64,000 bases of DNA from Basidiobolus meristosporus CBS 931.73 (lineage: Eukaryota > Basidiobolomycota > Basidiobolomycetes > Basidiobolales > Basidiobolaceae), in contig MCFE01000236.1 of assembly GCA_002104905.1 (NCBI GenBank), positions 1-64,000 of the forward strand. Direction: 5' to 3'. Positions 11,721 to 24,096 of the stretch are shown piece by piece. Position 1 is the stretch's first letter; each line of letters begins with the position of its first letter. The notes beneath the pieces are model-generated. The model searched no databases. It saw only the letters and a program-made list of their open reading frames with translations, and was not told the DNA's origin. A program made the position numbers and the translations under genes.

Positions 11721-12819
11721 GAATTTCGTTCGCATTCGATACTGACCCACTACATTATACTACCAGTGGATATGTGTTATTAGCCAGCAATTTAAAGCCT
11801 CAAATGAGAAGTGATAAACGCAAGAGTTGAACCAAGATTTCTCACCATGATACACTACGAAGAGCCTGCACAATCACATCAAGAGTCCTTAAAATATCAT
11901 AATATTCCAAATCTGCATTGAAAGAATTGTTTATCACACCACAGAAATTGTTGCGCATACCTTGTGCTAGATGAAAGTGAAAATCCATATACATAGGTAT
12001 GATGTCGATCAGAGATTTGGAGTGTACCTTGCCTAATGTTTAGATAACTGTTGACTAAGTAGATCTGATCACTTCCGGATAGCGAATTTTCGTGTAGTGG
12101 TGATCCCATCCAACTTGTGAATTAGTCAATTTGTATGAATTAAGAACAAACTGATTACGCTGAGTATTTGGGAATTGCTAAGGTAGTGATAGATGATAGC
12201 CAGGGTGATTAGATTACCAAAATTTCTGTTTGATCAATTGTTTGATCGTTTATCACGACATGGTGTAATTTACTAATCGGAGATACCAAAATCAACATAA
12301 CTACGTAAATAACATCGTGGTAAACAAAGCACCCCATTATCCGGCTATCGCACATATCGGAGTTGCCAACATATGAATATGGACAGAGGGATACCATTTC
12401 AGGTGCGATATCAATATCGATTATGATCTAGGATTTCCATAAAATGTAGGGTTAAGGATAAGAGATTCCCGGCCAGCATCGATAGTAAGATTTGCAAGCA
12501 AAATAATTTTTTTATGGTGCACTTACATTAATGATCCACCAATGAGCTACCCCCATTTATCATCAATGCATCCAAAATAGGTAAATCCGCATGATGTATC
12601 TTGTTCCCATAACTAGTTAATCCACCTCACACTCCACTGTGTTGACACTTTGAAAGATAGGATAATGCATCCTTTTTAGGAAGCACGGGTTTTGCTAATC
12701 GCCAGCATCAAAAAAATTTGGTCCGCAGACTGGCACAGCTAGGATTCGAGCAGATAATGATACTAAACATGGAAATTCTAAAGTGGGTGACATTGTCCAG
12801 AGGTCACTTCCACAGCACT

Positions 12820-12827
12820 ATAAATAA
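12820..12827 (+). promoter_or_regulatory. TATA box of the arrestin gene
   Basis: TATAAATA 43 bp before the start codon, implying a very short 5' leader (about 10-20 nt) if transcription begins about 30 bp downstream. Confidence 0.6.
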
Positions 12828-12869
12828 AGGGAGCGTTCATGCTTTTAGGGCATCTGTCAATCATTTACA

Positions 12870-13939
12870 ATGACTAGAAAAACTCAACTCAATATTGTCT
12901 TGGATCAAGATACCTTCTACAAAGGCTACAACGGAACCGGCGATCACATCCTCAGTGGAACCTTGATATTTGCTCCAAACTCCACTATCAAAGTGAACAA
13001 AATCAGTCTTCAATTCGAGGGAAGATACACCGTTGCTACCACTTCAGGTAATTATTCACATTTGCGTCATTCGTTTGGTCCCGTTCTCTAACGTTAAACC
13101 TTATCATAGATATTCGTAAGAATGAAACAATCTTCTACCGCAAGGAATGGTCCTTCCTTAACACTGCTACCAGCCAAACATTTAAGAGCGGCCAGATTAA
13201 CACTTACGACTTCACCCTGGCCATGCCTAGGGATTTGCCCGAGAGCGTAAAGTCTGAATCTGGATCAATCCAATACAAATTCAAGGCTGTGGTTGACACA
13301 ACCTTGTTGTACTCCAAACTCAAGGCGGAGAAGCCTGTCCATATTTGGCGCTACGCTGATTCTCTGCTGACCCCCCGCCATATCACTCACTTGGAGCAAG
13401 AATGGGAGAACAAATTATCCTGTCAATTTACCATTCCAAACCTGCGATTCTCTCCTGGAGACGAGTTTCCGCTACAATTGCAACATGAGATCACGGACAA
13501 CACGAGGCTGGACAAAATACTCCTCGCGGCTTGTCTATTAAAGCAACGTATTGTATACAAGTCCCCGAAGAATCCAAACCAGGTGGTCAGAGTGGCCGAA
13601 AAGAAGCTGGACATGAGCTGCGTTTGGTTCCGCGAAGAGCGAGTAAATAACCAGAAAGTTCTCATGGTTAAAATCCCCTCCTCGCTCAAGGTTTATGATT
13701 CCAACAACGAGTATATCGAAGTGTCCCACCGACTTGAAATCCGTATTGATGTCAGCTTCAAGGGAAAGTTGTCCAGTGCTCACTTTGAGCTCCCTATTCT
13801 TGTGGCATCGCCAAGTCTAGGTGCTGACGAAGAGTTGCCTAGCTATACTGTTGTACCATCGCCACCATCTTATGAGTGCTCCATGGAAACTGCCTTGGCT
13901 CCTCCTCATTACTCTACCATCGTCAACACTGCTGCTTGA
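12870..13939 (+). CDS. Alpha-arrestin with C-terminal PPxY motifs
   Basis: Adaptor of the arrestin-related trafficking family that recruits a Nedd4/Rsp5-type ubiquitin ligase to plasma-membrane transporters. Two exons; the intron (about 13048-13109) joins TTS to DIRKNETIF. The N-terminal arrestin fold is seen as ILSGTLIFAPNSTIKVNKIS followed by LQFEGRY, and the C-terminal arrestin fold as LSCQFTIPNLRFSPGDEFPL. Near the C-terminus two PPxY motifs (PPSY and PPHY) occur within about 20 residues; these are the WW-domain binding sites expected for the family. The protein is short for an ART, with almost no tail beyond the PPxY motifs. No transmembrane segment is seen. Which transporter it serves cannot be told. 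Confidence 0.85.
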
Positions 13940-14385
13940 ATACCTCACACCCTCATCAACTATACATACATAGAGCATGTCCATTTGGACCATAGATATA
14001 GATATTGTAACATAGAATAATAAAAAAATACTCATGTTGATCATACTTTTTCCAAGTCCCTTCACTTTTTGACCATTCTAGGAATGTTCATTCCTTCCAT
14101 ACGTTCTACGCCCCTCGATTTAGAAAGGGATCTTGAACGAAATTTACTTGATTCGGTCAATTTCGCCCAGATCGGAGCTGGGAAACGTTTTAATTTATAC
14201 ATTAACTAGTATGACATTTGTTACATAAATGAAAAAGAAATCAAATGCCGATGGTTCATATTGGGTAGCCTCAAGCCTCGAGCCACGTTTTGCTGGTTCA
14301 ACCTTTGGGCGGTGATATTAATGATGAGTAATGAAGGTCGCTTGAATGGCGATAGAGCGGCTTATTCTAGGGAAGAACCACTTCC
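13940..14385. other. Convergent 3' region between arrestin and BRO1 genes
   Basis: About 450 bp between two converging genes; several AATAAA-like runs near 14020-14030 on the + strand. No gene. Confidence 0.5.
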
Positions 14386-17300
14386 TTAGAAATTTCCTTG
14401 CGGCGGTCGCTGCTGTTGAGGGTAGCCATTCCATTGGTCAAGGTGGGGTGGGGGTTGTTGGTGGTATTGCTGTTGCGGAGGGGGAAGTTGCTGGCCTTGT
14501 GTTACAGCTTGAGGTTGATATTGATTACCTACAAGTTGTTGTGGTGACGTCCCTTGTTGCCACCCTTGAGGGGGTGGATTTACGTAACCACTGGGGCCTT
14601 GAGGTGGTGAAGGGTTATAAACCTGTGGCTGATAGCCGTGTGGATTTGGTGCGGTTTGGAATTGTTGCTGAGGGTTTGAAGGTTGATATTGTTGGGCAGG
14701 TATTTCATAACCTTGTGCATGACGTTGTGGATAATTGGCATAATTATGTTCTTGCTGTTGTTGTTGGAGCTGTTGTTGATATTGGGGAGGTTGCTGGACT
14801 ACTTGGCCGGTTGGTCTTCCTTGGTAAGCATATTGCTGCTGTTGTTGTCCAATTGGGGCTTCTCTCAACCTTGGGTCTTGAGTAGGTTGTTGATTTTGGG
14901 GCTGTCCGTGATACTGTTGATACTGTACCTGCTGTGGTTGATAGCCTTGTTGGGGTGGAATCTGTGACGTAGACACGTAGGAATTATCAGAACCACCAGA
15001 CACTGTAGCAGGATTAGGTGGCTGATAAGGGGATGAGACAACTTGCGCAGTTGGCCCATTGCCGTAAGTATATTGGGGATGCGAATTTTGACTTCCTTCA
15101 TGATACATATTTGGACGTGCATGTTGTTGCGGTGGCTGTTGAAATGACTGTTGTTGTAATGCTGGATTGTATTGAGACTGTTGAGTACGTGGATCATAGT
15201 ACTGCTGAGGATCAGGCCTTGGGGCAGCTTGGTTGTCGAAGCCTTGATACTGAGGTTGTTGAGGGGGCGGGCTACGAATGGGTTGACCGGCTGGATTCAT
15301 TTGCTGGCCTTGAGGCGATTGCTTTAACTGCAAATCATAATTAGATGGTTGTCGCTGTAATCCCGGCTGTCCCTGAGCTGGAATAAGCGCAGACCCACCA
15401 TAGCCTGGATATTGGTTAGGTTGAGGATTTTGATTAGGGTATTGTTGTTGGACCGGTTGTGGGGGACTGGGATTATATTCCTGACGTGGCGGCAAATTTT
15501 TCTGATATTGCTGCTGAGGCTGCCATCCATGTGTGTTTGCCTGGGGGCTGGTGAGATTCTCTTGAACCTGTGTCTGCTGTTGTGGATATCCATACCCAGC
15601 TGCACCGGAATAATTCTGAGGTTGTGCCGCCTGCATGGATGGTTGTTGATGCTGTGGTTGCTGTTGTTGGTATGGGGATTGACCGTAGGTGTACTGTCCC
15701 TGGTACACGCCAATTGGGGTTTGGGCGTTGCGGTCAATTACGGGGGATGGCTGTCTAGGCTCAACGATATCCGGAGATTGAATATTTGCATGTGGATGCT
15801 GGGGTGCCGGTTGTCTCGGTCCCCTAGCCTGAGGGTCCTGATTAGCATAAGGAGATGGCTGGTAGCCGCCAGGGATCATGTTGGGCTGACCAGCTGGTCC
15901 ATAGGCTGCATTCATTGGTGGGGGATTTTGGTTCACAGGTGGGAGGTATGAGTTATGGTGATCCGTTTCTGATCCATAGGACGGAGTTCTAGCCATGGGC
16001 GCATGTACATTTTGAGGTGGCGGATAATACGCATTCTGCTCTTTGTCCGAGCCATAGGAAGGCGTTTTACAAACAGGGTTTTGGGCCATGTTAGCGCCCA
16101 GAGCGTTTGGTGGTGGTGAAAAGGTAGGACTGTTGCTAGAGTAATCGGATTGGTTGCTATACCTCGTGGGCACCTGATTAGGTATAGGTGCTTGCATGGG
16201 AGGATGATTGTAGGGCACTTGAGGTCCAGGAGCAGTGGCATAAGAAGTTTGGCTTCTCTCATTGTGAATATTCAGACGATTGACTTGATCATTAAGCTTT
16301 TGGATGGCCGCATCTGCATACATATTTGTCTCTGCAGGATTCATTGAAGGATTTTCAAAACGACGTTGATCACGGTTCCGTGGAACATCTTGGTGTTTCT
16401 CCAGCTGTTCTCTTAATGCTTGATGCCCCCGCTCGGTTTGATTTCCTTCAATCGATTGAAGCAAAGATTGCCTCTCTTGCTCACGATCGTAAACCATCCT
16501 TCTGGCACTGGCGTTAAGATCCATAAGAATATCGTGCAGGTCAGCATAGAACTGGATGCCCTTTCTATAGGTATACACGATTAGATTTAAAAATAAGGGT
16601 CAATAGATAAGCTTGGATTTTACGTACCTTACACCATTCTTGATATCCAAGTAGCCGTTTGCTGCAAGACGAAGTTTGTTGATCACCTCATCTCTCTTAG
16701 CCTCAGCATTATCCCAAATACGCTGAACTCGTTTGGCTTCGGCCCCCTCCATCAAGGCTTTAAAATATCCGGATAACTCTTGAACAGTTGCCTGCTGGTG
16801 TTGAACTGTTACAGCGATGCGATTTTGGTGCCCTTTGAATTTTTCCAACTCAGTGGCGAACAACTGAGATTCGACATTAGGTGATTTTTTGTTCAAGATT
16901 AAAAGGTGGGAGATATCATCATCTTGGATCTGTAGGTTATCAAATGTTAGCTATCGTATAGGGTACTGATAGAAAATAACGCAACATCAACCTTGTTCTT
17001 TAGATCGTCAAGAGTTTCTTGCCTTTCCTTTCTGAACTGTCTTAATCTCTCAATACAGTTTTCAATATTCACTATATTGTCCTCGATTCCGTTGTCCGCG
17101 CCATTATCTGGTAGAGAGCTCTCAACCGAATTAACTCCTCTACCAGAGCCAGACCCAGTAGCACTGGAAACTGCCTCAGCAAACATTTGCTCCAATCTAT
17201 CACTATGCTCTCCTTGGCGAAGTACTTCAATGGAGGCGTGTAGTTCTTCGAATCTTGAAATCAAGGATCTATCAGAAGTGATGGCTTTGTCGAGAGCTTC

Positions 17301-19059
17301 ACGATGGGTTCGGATATCTTGTCTGAAACTAGCTGTAAGTGTACTAGAGGATGTCTGAGTCCAAAGATCTCCAAATTTGACCTGCCGAACGCATTGAATA
17401 TTAGCTCATAATACTGCAATGTAGTAATCAAAATGCACCATACTCGCATAGCTTCGTGATCACGCTGTTCTTGGTCTAGAGAAACTGTGACATCATCCAG
17501 AATCTCCTTGGCTTTACCGCGGAGTCCTTCAAGGGTAGCGACAAGCTCGCCAACCATCCCCCTCTCATTCTCTTCTTGGCTGATCATCCTGGCCCATTCC
17601 TTGACTTCGGGAGTGCTTTGAGCAAGGGAGGAGATGAATTTATCGCCATTCGAATTACTGTTCTTGAACTTTTCGATGGATTGGGGAAGCTGCATGAACG
17701 ATAGAGCGGCATCAAGCTCCCCGTTAGCAAGGTCTACTTTTTCCGTCTCTTTGCGAAGGATTTTTGACTTTTCCTCGGAGTAGAGAGAAGCCGATTCATG
17801 AACAGACAAAGGAATCAATCTTTGGAAAATATCGACTCCAATAACCTTTTGAATTTCGTTAGGGCCGTAAAGCTCAGAAATCGGAATGGGCTTGACAGCG
17901 TTTAACTTGTCAATGGGTTGTAGCACATCAACGTTAGGAATAGTATCATGATAAACCAGATCGTTATCTTTAGTGGCTGACAATAATTTCTCGGAAATGA
18001 TGGTCTGGGATGATTTGGTGATATCTTGGAGGGCGGTTGCAGCATCTGGAGGGATCGATGTTAAGGAAGGCGTAAATCCGTTGGCGAATGTATTCGCTAA
18101 TTTCACAGCTTCTTTGGCATTTGTCTCTGCGTAAGTAAGGCGAGCTACAACTTCGCCGTATTTGTTCTCAGCTTCACATGCTAACGCCTTTTGGTATTGA
18201 GCCATCGCTTGATAATGCTTTTGCTTGGCCTGAACAATTATTTCTTTAGCCATTACCATCTAAATCAAATTATACTTCGTTTACTAGACTTACCTGGCAA
18301 AGCGTGTACCACCAACGACTCAAAGCAGTCTTCGCGACTCCCTCATTCATAGCATCAACAATTGATCCATAAGACCAAGACGCTTGACTTGCCAACTTTG
18401 CGAGAAGTGCATCTTTCTTCTTCTCACTAAGACTTTTTTCGAGGAAACATTCTTGAGCTTGTGAAAGCATAAGCTGAGATAGTATTTTAACGATATCCCG
18501 ACTGAGATCGGTTGAAGGGGCATGGAGAAAATTCTCATTAATATAAGTGAACATTCCAGCTGACGCTTGGAAATTGTTAAAAGCTTGCTTCAGCCCTTCA
18601 GGATCGGAGCGGGCTTGAGAAGAGGCGATTGCGGATAGAGTTGAGGCCATATTGAATATGGTACATGCCTTCTCATAAGCTAGTGAGAACTGGGAAGTGG
18701 CCTTTCCTGTAAAGGAGTCACACCTAAAAAAAGGAAAGACATATTAGGAAGCTGTATGCGACAAAACCTTGATAAGAATATTACCAAGTAAAGGAGATTT
18801 TAATATTATTTTCATCCACTGGAAAGCGCAAGTCGAGCAATTCCAATTGGCCATAATAACGATAGAGCAAATCTCTCCCTGTAGTATCTTTCCCAGCACC
18901 GCGCATGTCTTGGCGCAGTTTATTAATGGTGTTAACTTCCTCCAGATACTTTTCCGGGTCATCTTGATAGTTGCTAGCGATATATTTCTTCAAAGGAGTA
19001 GCCCAATCGACCTCTTCTGTCCGCTTACTAGGGACGTGAATACAAGGAGATTGGATCAT
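14386..19059 (-). CDS. BRO1: BRO1/ALIX-type ESCRT-associated protein with long Pro/Gln-rich tail
   Basis: ESCRT-III-binding adaptor for multivesicular body sorting; in yeast Bro1 also recruits the deubiquitinase Doa4. The N-terminus reads MIQSPCIHVPSKRTEEVDWA and LYRYYGQLELLDLRFPVDE, then FTWCDSFTGKATSQFSLAYE and KACTIFNMASTLSAIASSQA, the classic BRO1 domain. An intron near 18784-18725 splits FTW. The following exons (18259-17261 and on to 16600) are helical and correspond to the V domain. The last exon (to 14386) encodes about 700 residues dominated by P, Q, N, Y and G. Yeast Bro1 has only a short Pro-rich tail, so this tail is unusually long. Rim20/PalA is a related alternative, but Rim20 has no such tail. 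Total length is about 1,500 residues or more. Confidence 0.88.
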
Positions 19060-19948
19060 TATCTTTCGGGTATATAACTTTCTCGAAGACTTTGCCTTTT
19101 CTTGAACTGTATGTGAGAAAAAAGGAATAGAGCTCCTTCTTCAATACGCAACTGTTGTGGAAAATAGAGAAACAAACTGTAACCAAGGTTGACGAACATA
19201 ATGCTAACTCTCCAGCTAATCAGATTGATCCTATTTTGAAACAAATGCTATTACGTGGAAATTATTATGGCATTCGTTTTTATATTCGCCTTCAATGATA
19301 GAACACTCTTCCAATTTAGGGGAATCTAGTAAAGCAGACATGGCCACACGACTTTGTACTTCATGTAAATGCTGATTTGTACACCATATCCCTAGGAAGG
19401 ACACATACTAACACTAGCATCAATTGAGACTAAACAACTAGTTACTACTAATTTCGAACTGTTCCTGAGCTCAAGAATGGAATAAAAAAAGCTTAATTCT
19501 AAAAACTTTATTGATCTGGTGATCATAATGAAATACCAGGTATCCTGATGTTTAGTGAATCTAATCGGTTAGCCATCCCCATGCAGCGGGGAGATTCTGG
19601 CTTCAAAGAAGCGGAATTAGTGGTACTGGGTATAAACTTGTGCAATATGATGATTATACCTTGGGGCTTACGTGTCTACCAAGATAGAATATGCTAGTTA
19701 GATAAACTTGGAATGGTAAATCCTAAGTGAACTAGACCCAGAGTGGACCATTCCCATTTGTCGATCTCCTTTACTGTTATGTGGTATCTTTACAGATACC
19801 TCTACCGTATCGAATACGTCAACAATACTGAACCACGTGATCGAATGATGACGCCAAAGCTTGTATATAACAATGGCAAGCCTGGTAAATCGGGTGAAGT
19901 TAACGAAGGGTTCTTAAATTTCACGCTCATTGAAAGTATAACAGTAAA
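19060..19948. other. Divergent promoter region between BRO1 and the epimerase gene
   Basis: About 890 bp shared by two genes transcribed away from each other. A CACGTG site lies near the right end. No additional gene is seen. Confidence 0.5.
19834..19839. promoter_or_regulatory. CACGTG palindrome upstream of the epimerase gene
   Basis: ACCACGTGAT, 110 bp before the epimerase start codon; third occurrence of this core in a proximal promoter in the window. Confidence 0.35.
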
Positions 19949-21098
19949 ATGTCTTGGTCCGGAAAAGCAGTTCAAATTGTACAAGCCGAAGACGGTTCGC
20001 CTGACCAGATCATCCTAACTCACCCAGAAGGAGCTACAACAACCATTAGCTTGTATGGTGCTACAGTTACAAGCTGGAAAGTCAAGGATGTTGAAAGACT
20101 CTTCGTCAGGTTGGCTTTAAAAATTGTTGGGTATTTGAGGGATCCTATTCTAATCGACTCTAATTACCTTGTAGCCAAAAAGCCATTCTCAACGGTACTA
20201 AAGCTATTCGAGGCGGGTTAGTATCTATCTATATGCTTTATATGTATCAAGAGCTAATGTTTCATTAACAATAGGATTCCACTCGTATTCCCCAATTTCG
20301 GCAAAGCCGAGGCACCTAATCCAGCCTCAGGTCTCCCACAACATGGATTTGCTAGAGTTACTCGCTGGCAATGGCTTGGAACTGTGGTTGGTGCCGAAGA
20401 TGAAGTTAAAGTCCGCTTTGGTTAGTTAAAGTGTTGACGTTAAAATAACGATGAAAAAACTAACCAATTTCCTACTTAGGTCTGAATGATGTCCAAATCG
20501 GCCCTGATTTCCGAAGCATCTGGCCATTTGCCTTCGAACTTGTTTACACCGTTACCTTGAAAGTTGATACCTTGGAAACTACCTTGACCGTTAAAAACAC
20601 CGAGTCTGCTGAAAGCAAGAAATCCTTCGACTTCACCACCCTACTTCATACCTACTTCCAAGTGCCTGTAAGTTTCCTCGTTTAAACAGACGTCGCTCGA
20701 GTTTACTGATTTTTTTGTCGAACCAGGACGTAACCAAGGCCTCGGTCAGTGGGTTGCATGGCTACAAATATACCGACAAAGTCCAGGGTGTCGAAGCCAG
20801 TGAGGAGCGTTCCACCATTCAAGTCGATTCTGAAGTTGACAGTGTGTACAAGAATGTCACCTCCCTTGAGATAAAGCTTGACGATGGTAACGGAAAGGCG
20901 TTGTTAATCAAGAAGAACAACTTGGATGATACCGTAGTTTGGAACCCTTGGATTGAAAAGGCAAACGGCATGGCTGACTTCGGTGATGATGAGTACAAGA
21001 ACATGATTTGTGTTGAGTGCGGTACTGTTGTCAACCCTGTCAAGTTGAACCCTGGTGAAGTATGGGAGGGTGGACAAGTTATCCAAGCTGCTTTGTGA
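19949..21098 (+). CDS. Glucose-6-phosphate 1-epimerase (aldose 1-epimerase family)
   Basis: Interconverts alpha and beta anomers of hexose 6-phosphates; the closest characterised type is yeast YMR099c. The protein starts MSWSGKAVQIVQAEDGSPDQ and contains ATTTISLYGATVTSWKVKD, then after splicing KAILNGTKAIRGGIPLVFP, NPASGLPQHGFARVTRWQW and SFDFTTLLHTYFQVPDV. IRGGIP and GLPQHGFAR are hallmarks of this subfamily and include the active-site histidine. Further on, NNLDDTVVWNPW and MICVECGTV carry the conserved C-terminal region, where the glutamate of VECG is the likely catalytic base. Five exons; introns at about 20109-20172, 20218-20275, 20420-20479 and 20668-20727. Length is about 290 residues, normal for the family. 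Confidence 0.92.
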
Positions 21099-21380
21099 AC
21101 CGATGCAAGCACTGTTGCCTCTCGTTTATGATGACTGGAGAATTTCACATTTATTCATTTGACATCTGCTTTATTTCGTCTCATTCAATGTAGATACCTA
21201 TTTTCAGTGGAAATCTGACTGCCAAATTATAATAAATGAACAATTTACTTCATATAATGAGCAACAAAACTACAAGTAATGCTGTTTGCTAATAATTGAT
21301 AATAATTATCTTGTGCTGAATATAATGGTGTATGGCATCCTAATTTAAATTGAAAGTTTTGTACAAAATATTGGTTTTCT

Positions 21381-24096
21381 CTAGTTCCAAAATTCTTGGA
21401 CTGAATATATATTACGTTGCCACATGTTAGCAGGTAGCCCTTGCTCTCGAAGGTAGGTTCTTTTGCAAAATTCTCGAAGTAGCAGCATTTTCTTAGGTGT
21501 TCTCTCCAACGCAAATTGCAGGTGAGCCTCAAGGGTACGGTTTTGTTCAACCTGTGATACTCTGTGTTCACTCGATGAGGTAGTGACATTCTTAACTGGC
21601 AAAAGTGATATATACAGGTCGTTTAGATTTCGGACTTGAAAGATTTGCTGGAGTATGGCTTCGGAAAATACAAAATGAAAGAATTCCCGGTAAATGAACG
21701 AGCCATTACGAATAAGCAGCTCAGAAACCCATTGGAGTTGCTCAGGCAACTGCTCCTCTACAAACTGAATCAGCACCAAGAGATCCCCTATCAAATCGTG
21801 ATTAAAGCCGCTTTCTTCGATTTCGCTCACATACAAAGCTGTTAGATTTTTTAGACTGCGGCTCAGAAATTCATGCGTAGACACTGGTCGAAGTCGAAAC
21901 TTGGAGGATTGTTCAAGATCGCAGCGTAAGTCACTGAATTCAGGTGCCAATCCCGAATATATTATTGGGAACAGATACTTGCGAGCAATCTGATAGCGGA
22001 TTAGCAACACGCTGATGGGTAAGGCAATTGAAACACTGGTACCTTGTGCTGGCCCATATGTTCGCTAGTCAAGCTAAGCGAATAGAGTAATCGAAAGTGG
22101 TATAGAGGGTGGTATAAGACTGAAGCCCCATCGGTAATCTCGTTTTTCTCTCGCCACCTAGCTTGGCATCTATCTGACAATGTTCGATAAAGACTGTGTG
22201 AATCCGAGTAACGTTTCTATATACAAGAGGCGTTGTGAGAACCACGAAAAGTTTTTGAGATACATATTCGCTCTTACCTCCATCAGATGAATATCCGCTC
22301 TGCACAATAGAATCGCATTCACAATGTGGAAGGGTAAGGACCAATTGTTGAGTACATCTTCCAAGACCCCTTCACCAGTGCTCTCTAGTAGGTTGAGAAG
22401 CTCCTGTGCCTTGCGCAATGTAACAGTGGTCTGCACTGTTAATTTCATGTTATCTATTTGTACAAAGCCATTTAGTTTCTCGGCGGACAATCCATTGACA
22501 TCCAGAACTTTACCCTCTTGTGACGATGTTTGAGCGCTCGCTTCAGTTGGATTGCCTGCCACCGCCCCTTTTGATTTCTGCTTGCTCTTTGTGAATTTAC
22601 CAATTTTGGCTTTCTTGGACTTCTTTTCCTGCTTCGAGGTACCAACCGGGATAGAGCATTCTAATAAATCTCAAGGTTAGACAAGAGCTTCAGGGCATGC
22701 TCCGAACTTGAGCTCACCATTGAGTTTCTCCGGATTGAATATTAATGACTGGTATTCGAAGCATATTTGGGTAAAGCAGGTTGCCAAAAACAGAGATTTA
22801 AAGGGTGGAGGTAAATTCGTCTTATCCAGAAGAACCGACTCTAGGAGAGCATCTGGAAACAAAAGATTGGAGTTCTGATCAGGTTCTATTGTGGCGATTG
22901 TACTAGCAAGATTTGTCTAAATCAGTATTTGTACAAGAAATGCCAGTTTCATGAACTTGAGTCACCATTGTTCGGGAAGAAATCCACATTGTTTGAACAC
23001 ATGTACCATCGATTGATACATAGTTTTCCATTCAATCTGTGCAACATAATAGGCTTGATGAAGTCTCATCCATTGCAGCAATTGCTCATATGACGGTGAG
23101 CTCTGATTGACCGGATCTGCATGGGAATATTTGGCTTTCGGATCACATCGCACTTTGTACATGAAAATTTGGGGCAAAACTCCGTATACTAAAAGGGAGC
23201 TTTAGAAAAACTGGTGCAAATAAACATCAGAAATGTCTTACTAAAGAAGCGCCGGTAAATGTTTACTGGAACCAAGGGCGCATTTTCCTTTTCAGCCCTA
23301 ATCACCAAGTCAGCGGCAATCAACTGGAGAAACAAAAAATCAGAATCTGAGGTACAGCATACGACTTTGTGAGCGTACCCCGTGCTTGAAGGCCAACTCA
23401 GGAAATAAATAGCCAAGATATGCCAATATACGGGCAGCATCAAGTAGTCGGTTCGTTGAGAAGTAGCAGTCTTACAGAGAACTCGTCAGTCAAAAGGAAA
23501 CTGAATAACACACTATATAAACCATAGTACCTGCTACTTCAATCAGCAACTCCTTTTGTATAGCACTCGGCATCCGACGAAATAATTCTTGTATCCCCAT
23601 AGAAAGAATTATCAGTGGTCAACGTGACGGGGGATAAATTATTTGCCAAAGCTTACCTGCTTGGTTTTCGTTCGACCCGAGTAGAACAGAATGCACTATA
23701 TGGCATACTAATTTCTTATACTTCTCCTCGTAGTTGTGTTTCAACCTCCTTGAGAAAAATTAACATCTTAAGTCAGGTCCAATAGTCATGATTACTTACA
23801 GATGAGTCAAAACATGCAACGCTTTCTCGAAGTTTCTTTCGGCAAGGGTTAAATCTAATAACAGTAGCTTCAGAAATGTAAACATCCCGTCAAAAAGTCT
23901 AGTCTGATAAGCTGAGTTAAAGACTAACTTGGACTTCAAAGACTGCATTATATTCATTCACTAGCGGAATGAGCTTCAGTTTAGCTAAATCGGTCACGCC
24001 ATTGTCCAAATCCTTTCTGATATTTTCTAAACAGTAGCGTAAAGTGTTCTCCAGAAGAGGCATAGTCCTATGGTGAGCATTCAGAAATAGGCTCAT
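21381..24096 (-). CDS. INTS10: Integrator complex subunit 10 homologue
   Basis: INTS10 belongs to the Integrator arm module that works with the nuclear endonuclease complex attenuating RNA polymerase II and processing small nuclear RNAs. The C-terminal third matches animal INTS10 in order and spacing: a helix DLLVLIQFVEEQLPEQLQWV, FIYREFFHFVFSEAILQQIF, YISLLP and HLQFALERTPKKMLLLREFC, parallel to the human segments ending in AMERQ...VVLHRFC. Upstream, ELFRRMPSAIQKELLIEVAD with YLFPELAFKHG, then PVNIYRRFF and VYGVLPQIF, match the human LFETLP, FPETVVQHG, PVNCFRKLF and CDVLPLII blocks. A Lys-rich linker (about 22620-22560) sits where animals have one. Many small introns. The 5' end is uncertain: an ATG at 24096 is in frame, but the animal N-terminal repeat region is not resolved and may lie in 24097-24420. 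No yeast counterpart is known to me. Confidence 0.8.

Larger units (their letters stand above)
11673..12869. other. Intergenic region upstream of the arrestin gene
   Basis: About 1.2 kb, AT-rich, with no supported gene. The right end holds a canonical TATA box for the arrestin gene. Confidence 0.5.

Noticed and set aside
14346-15951. Several hydrophobic plus-strand reading frames opposite the BRO1 tail
   Set aside because: They are the complement of Pro/Gln codons (CAA, CCA), which read as Leu, Val and Trp and mimic membrane proteins.
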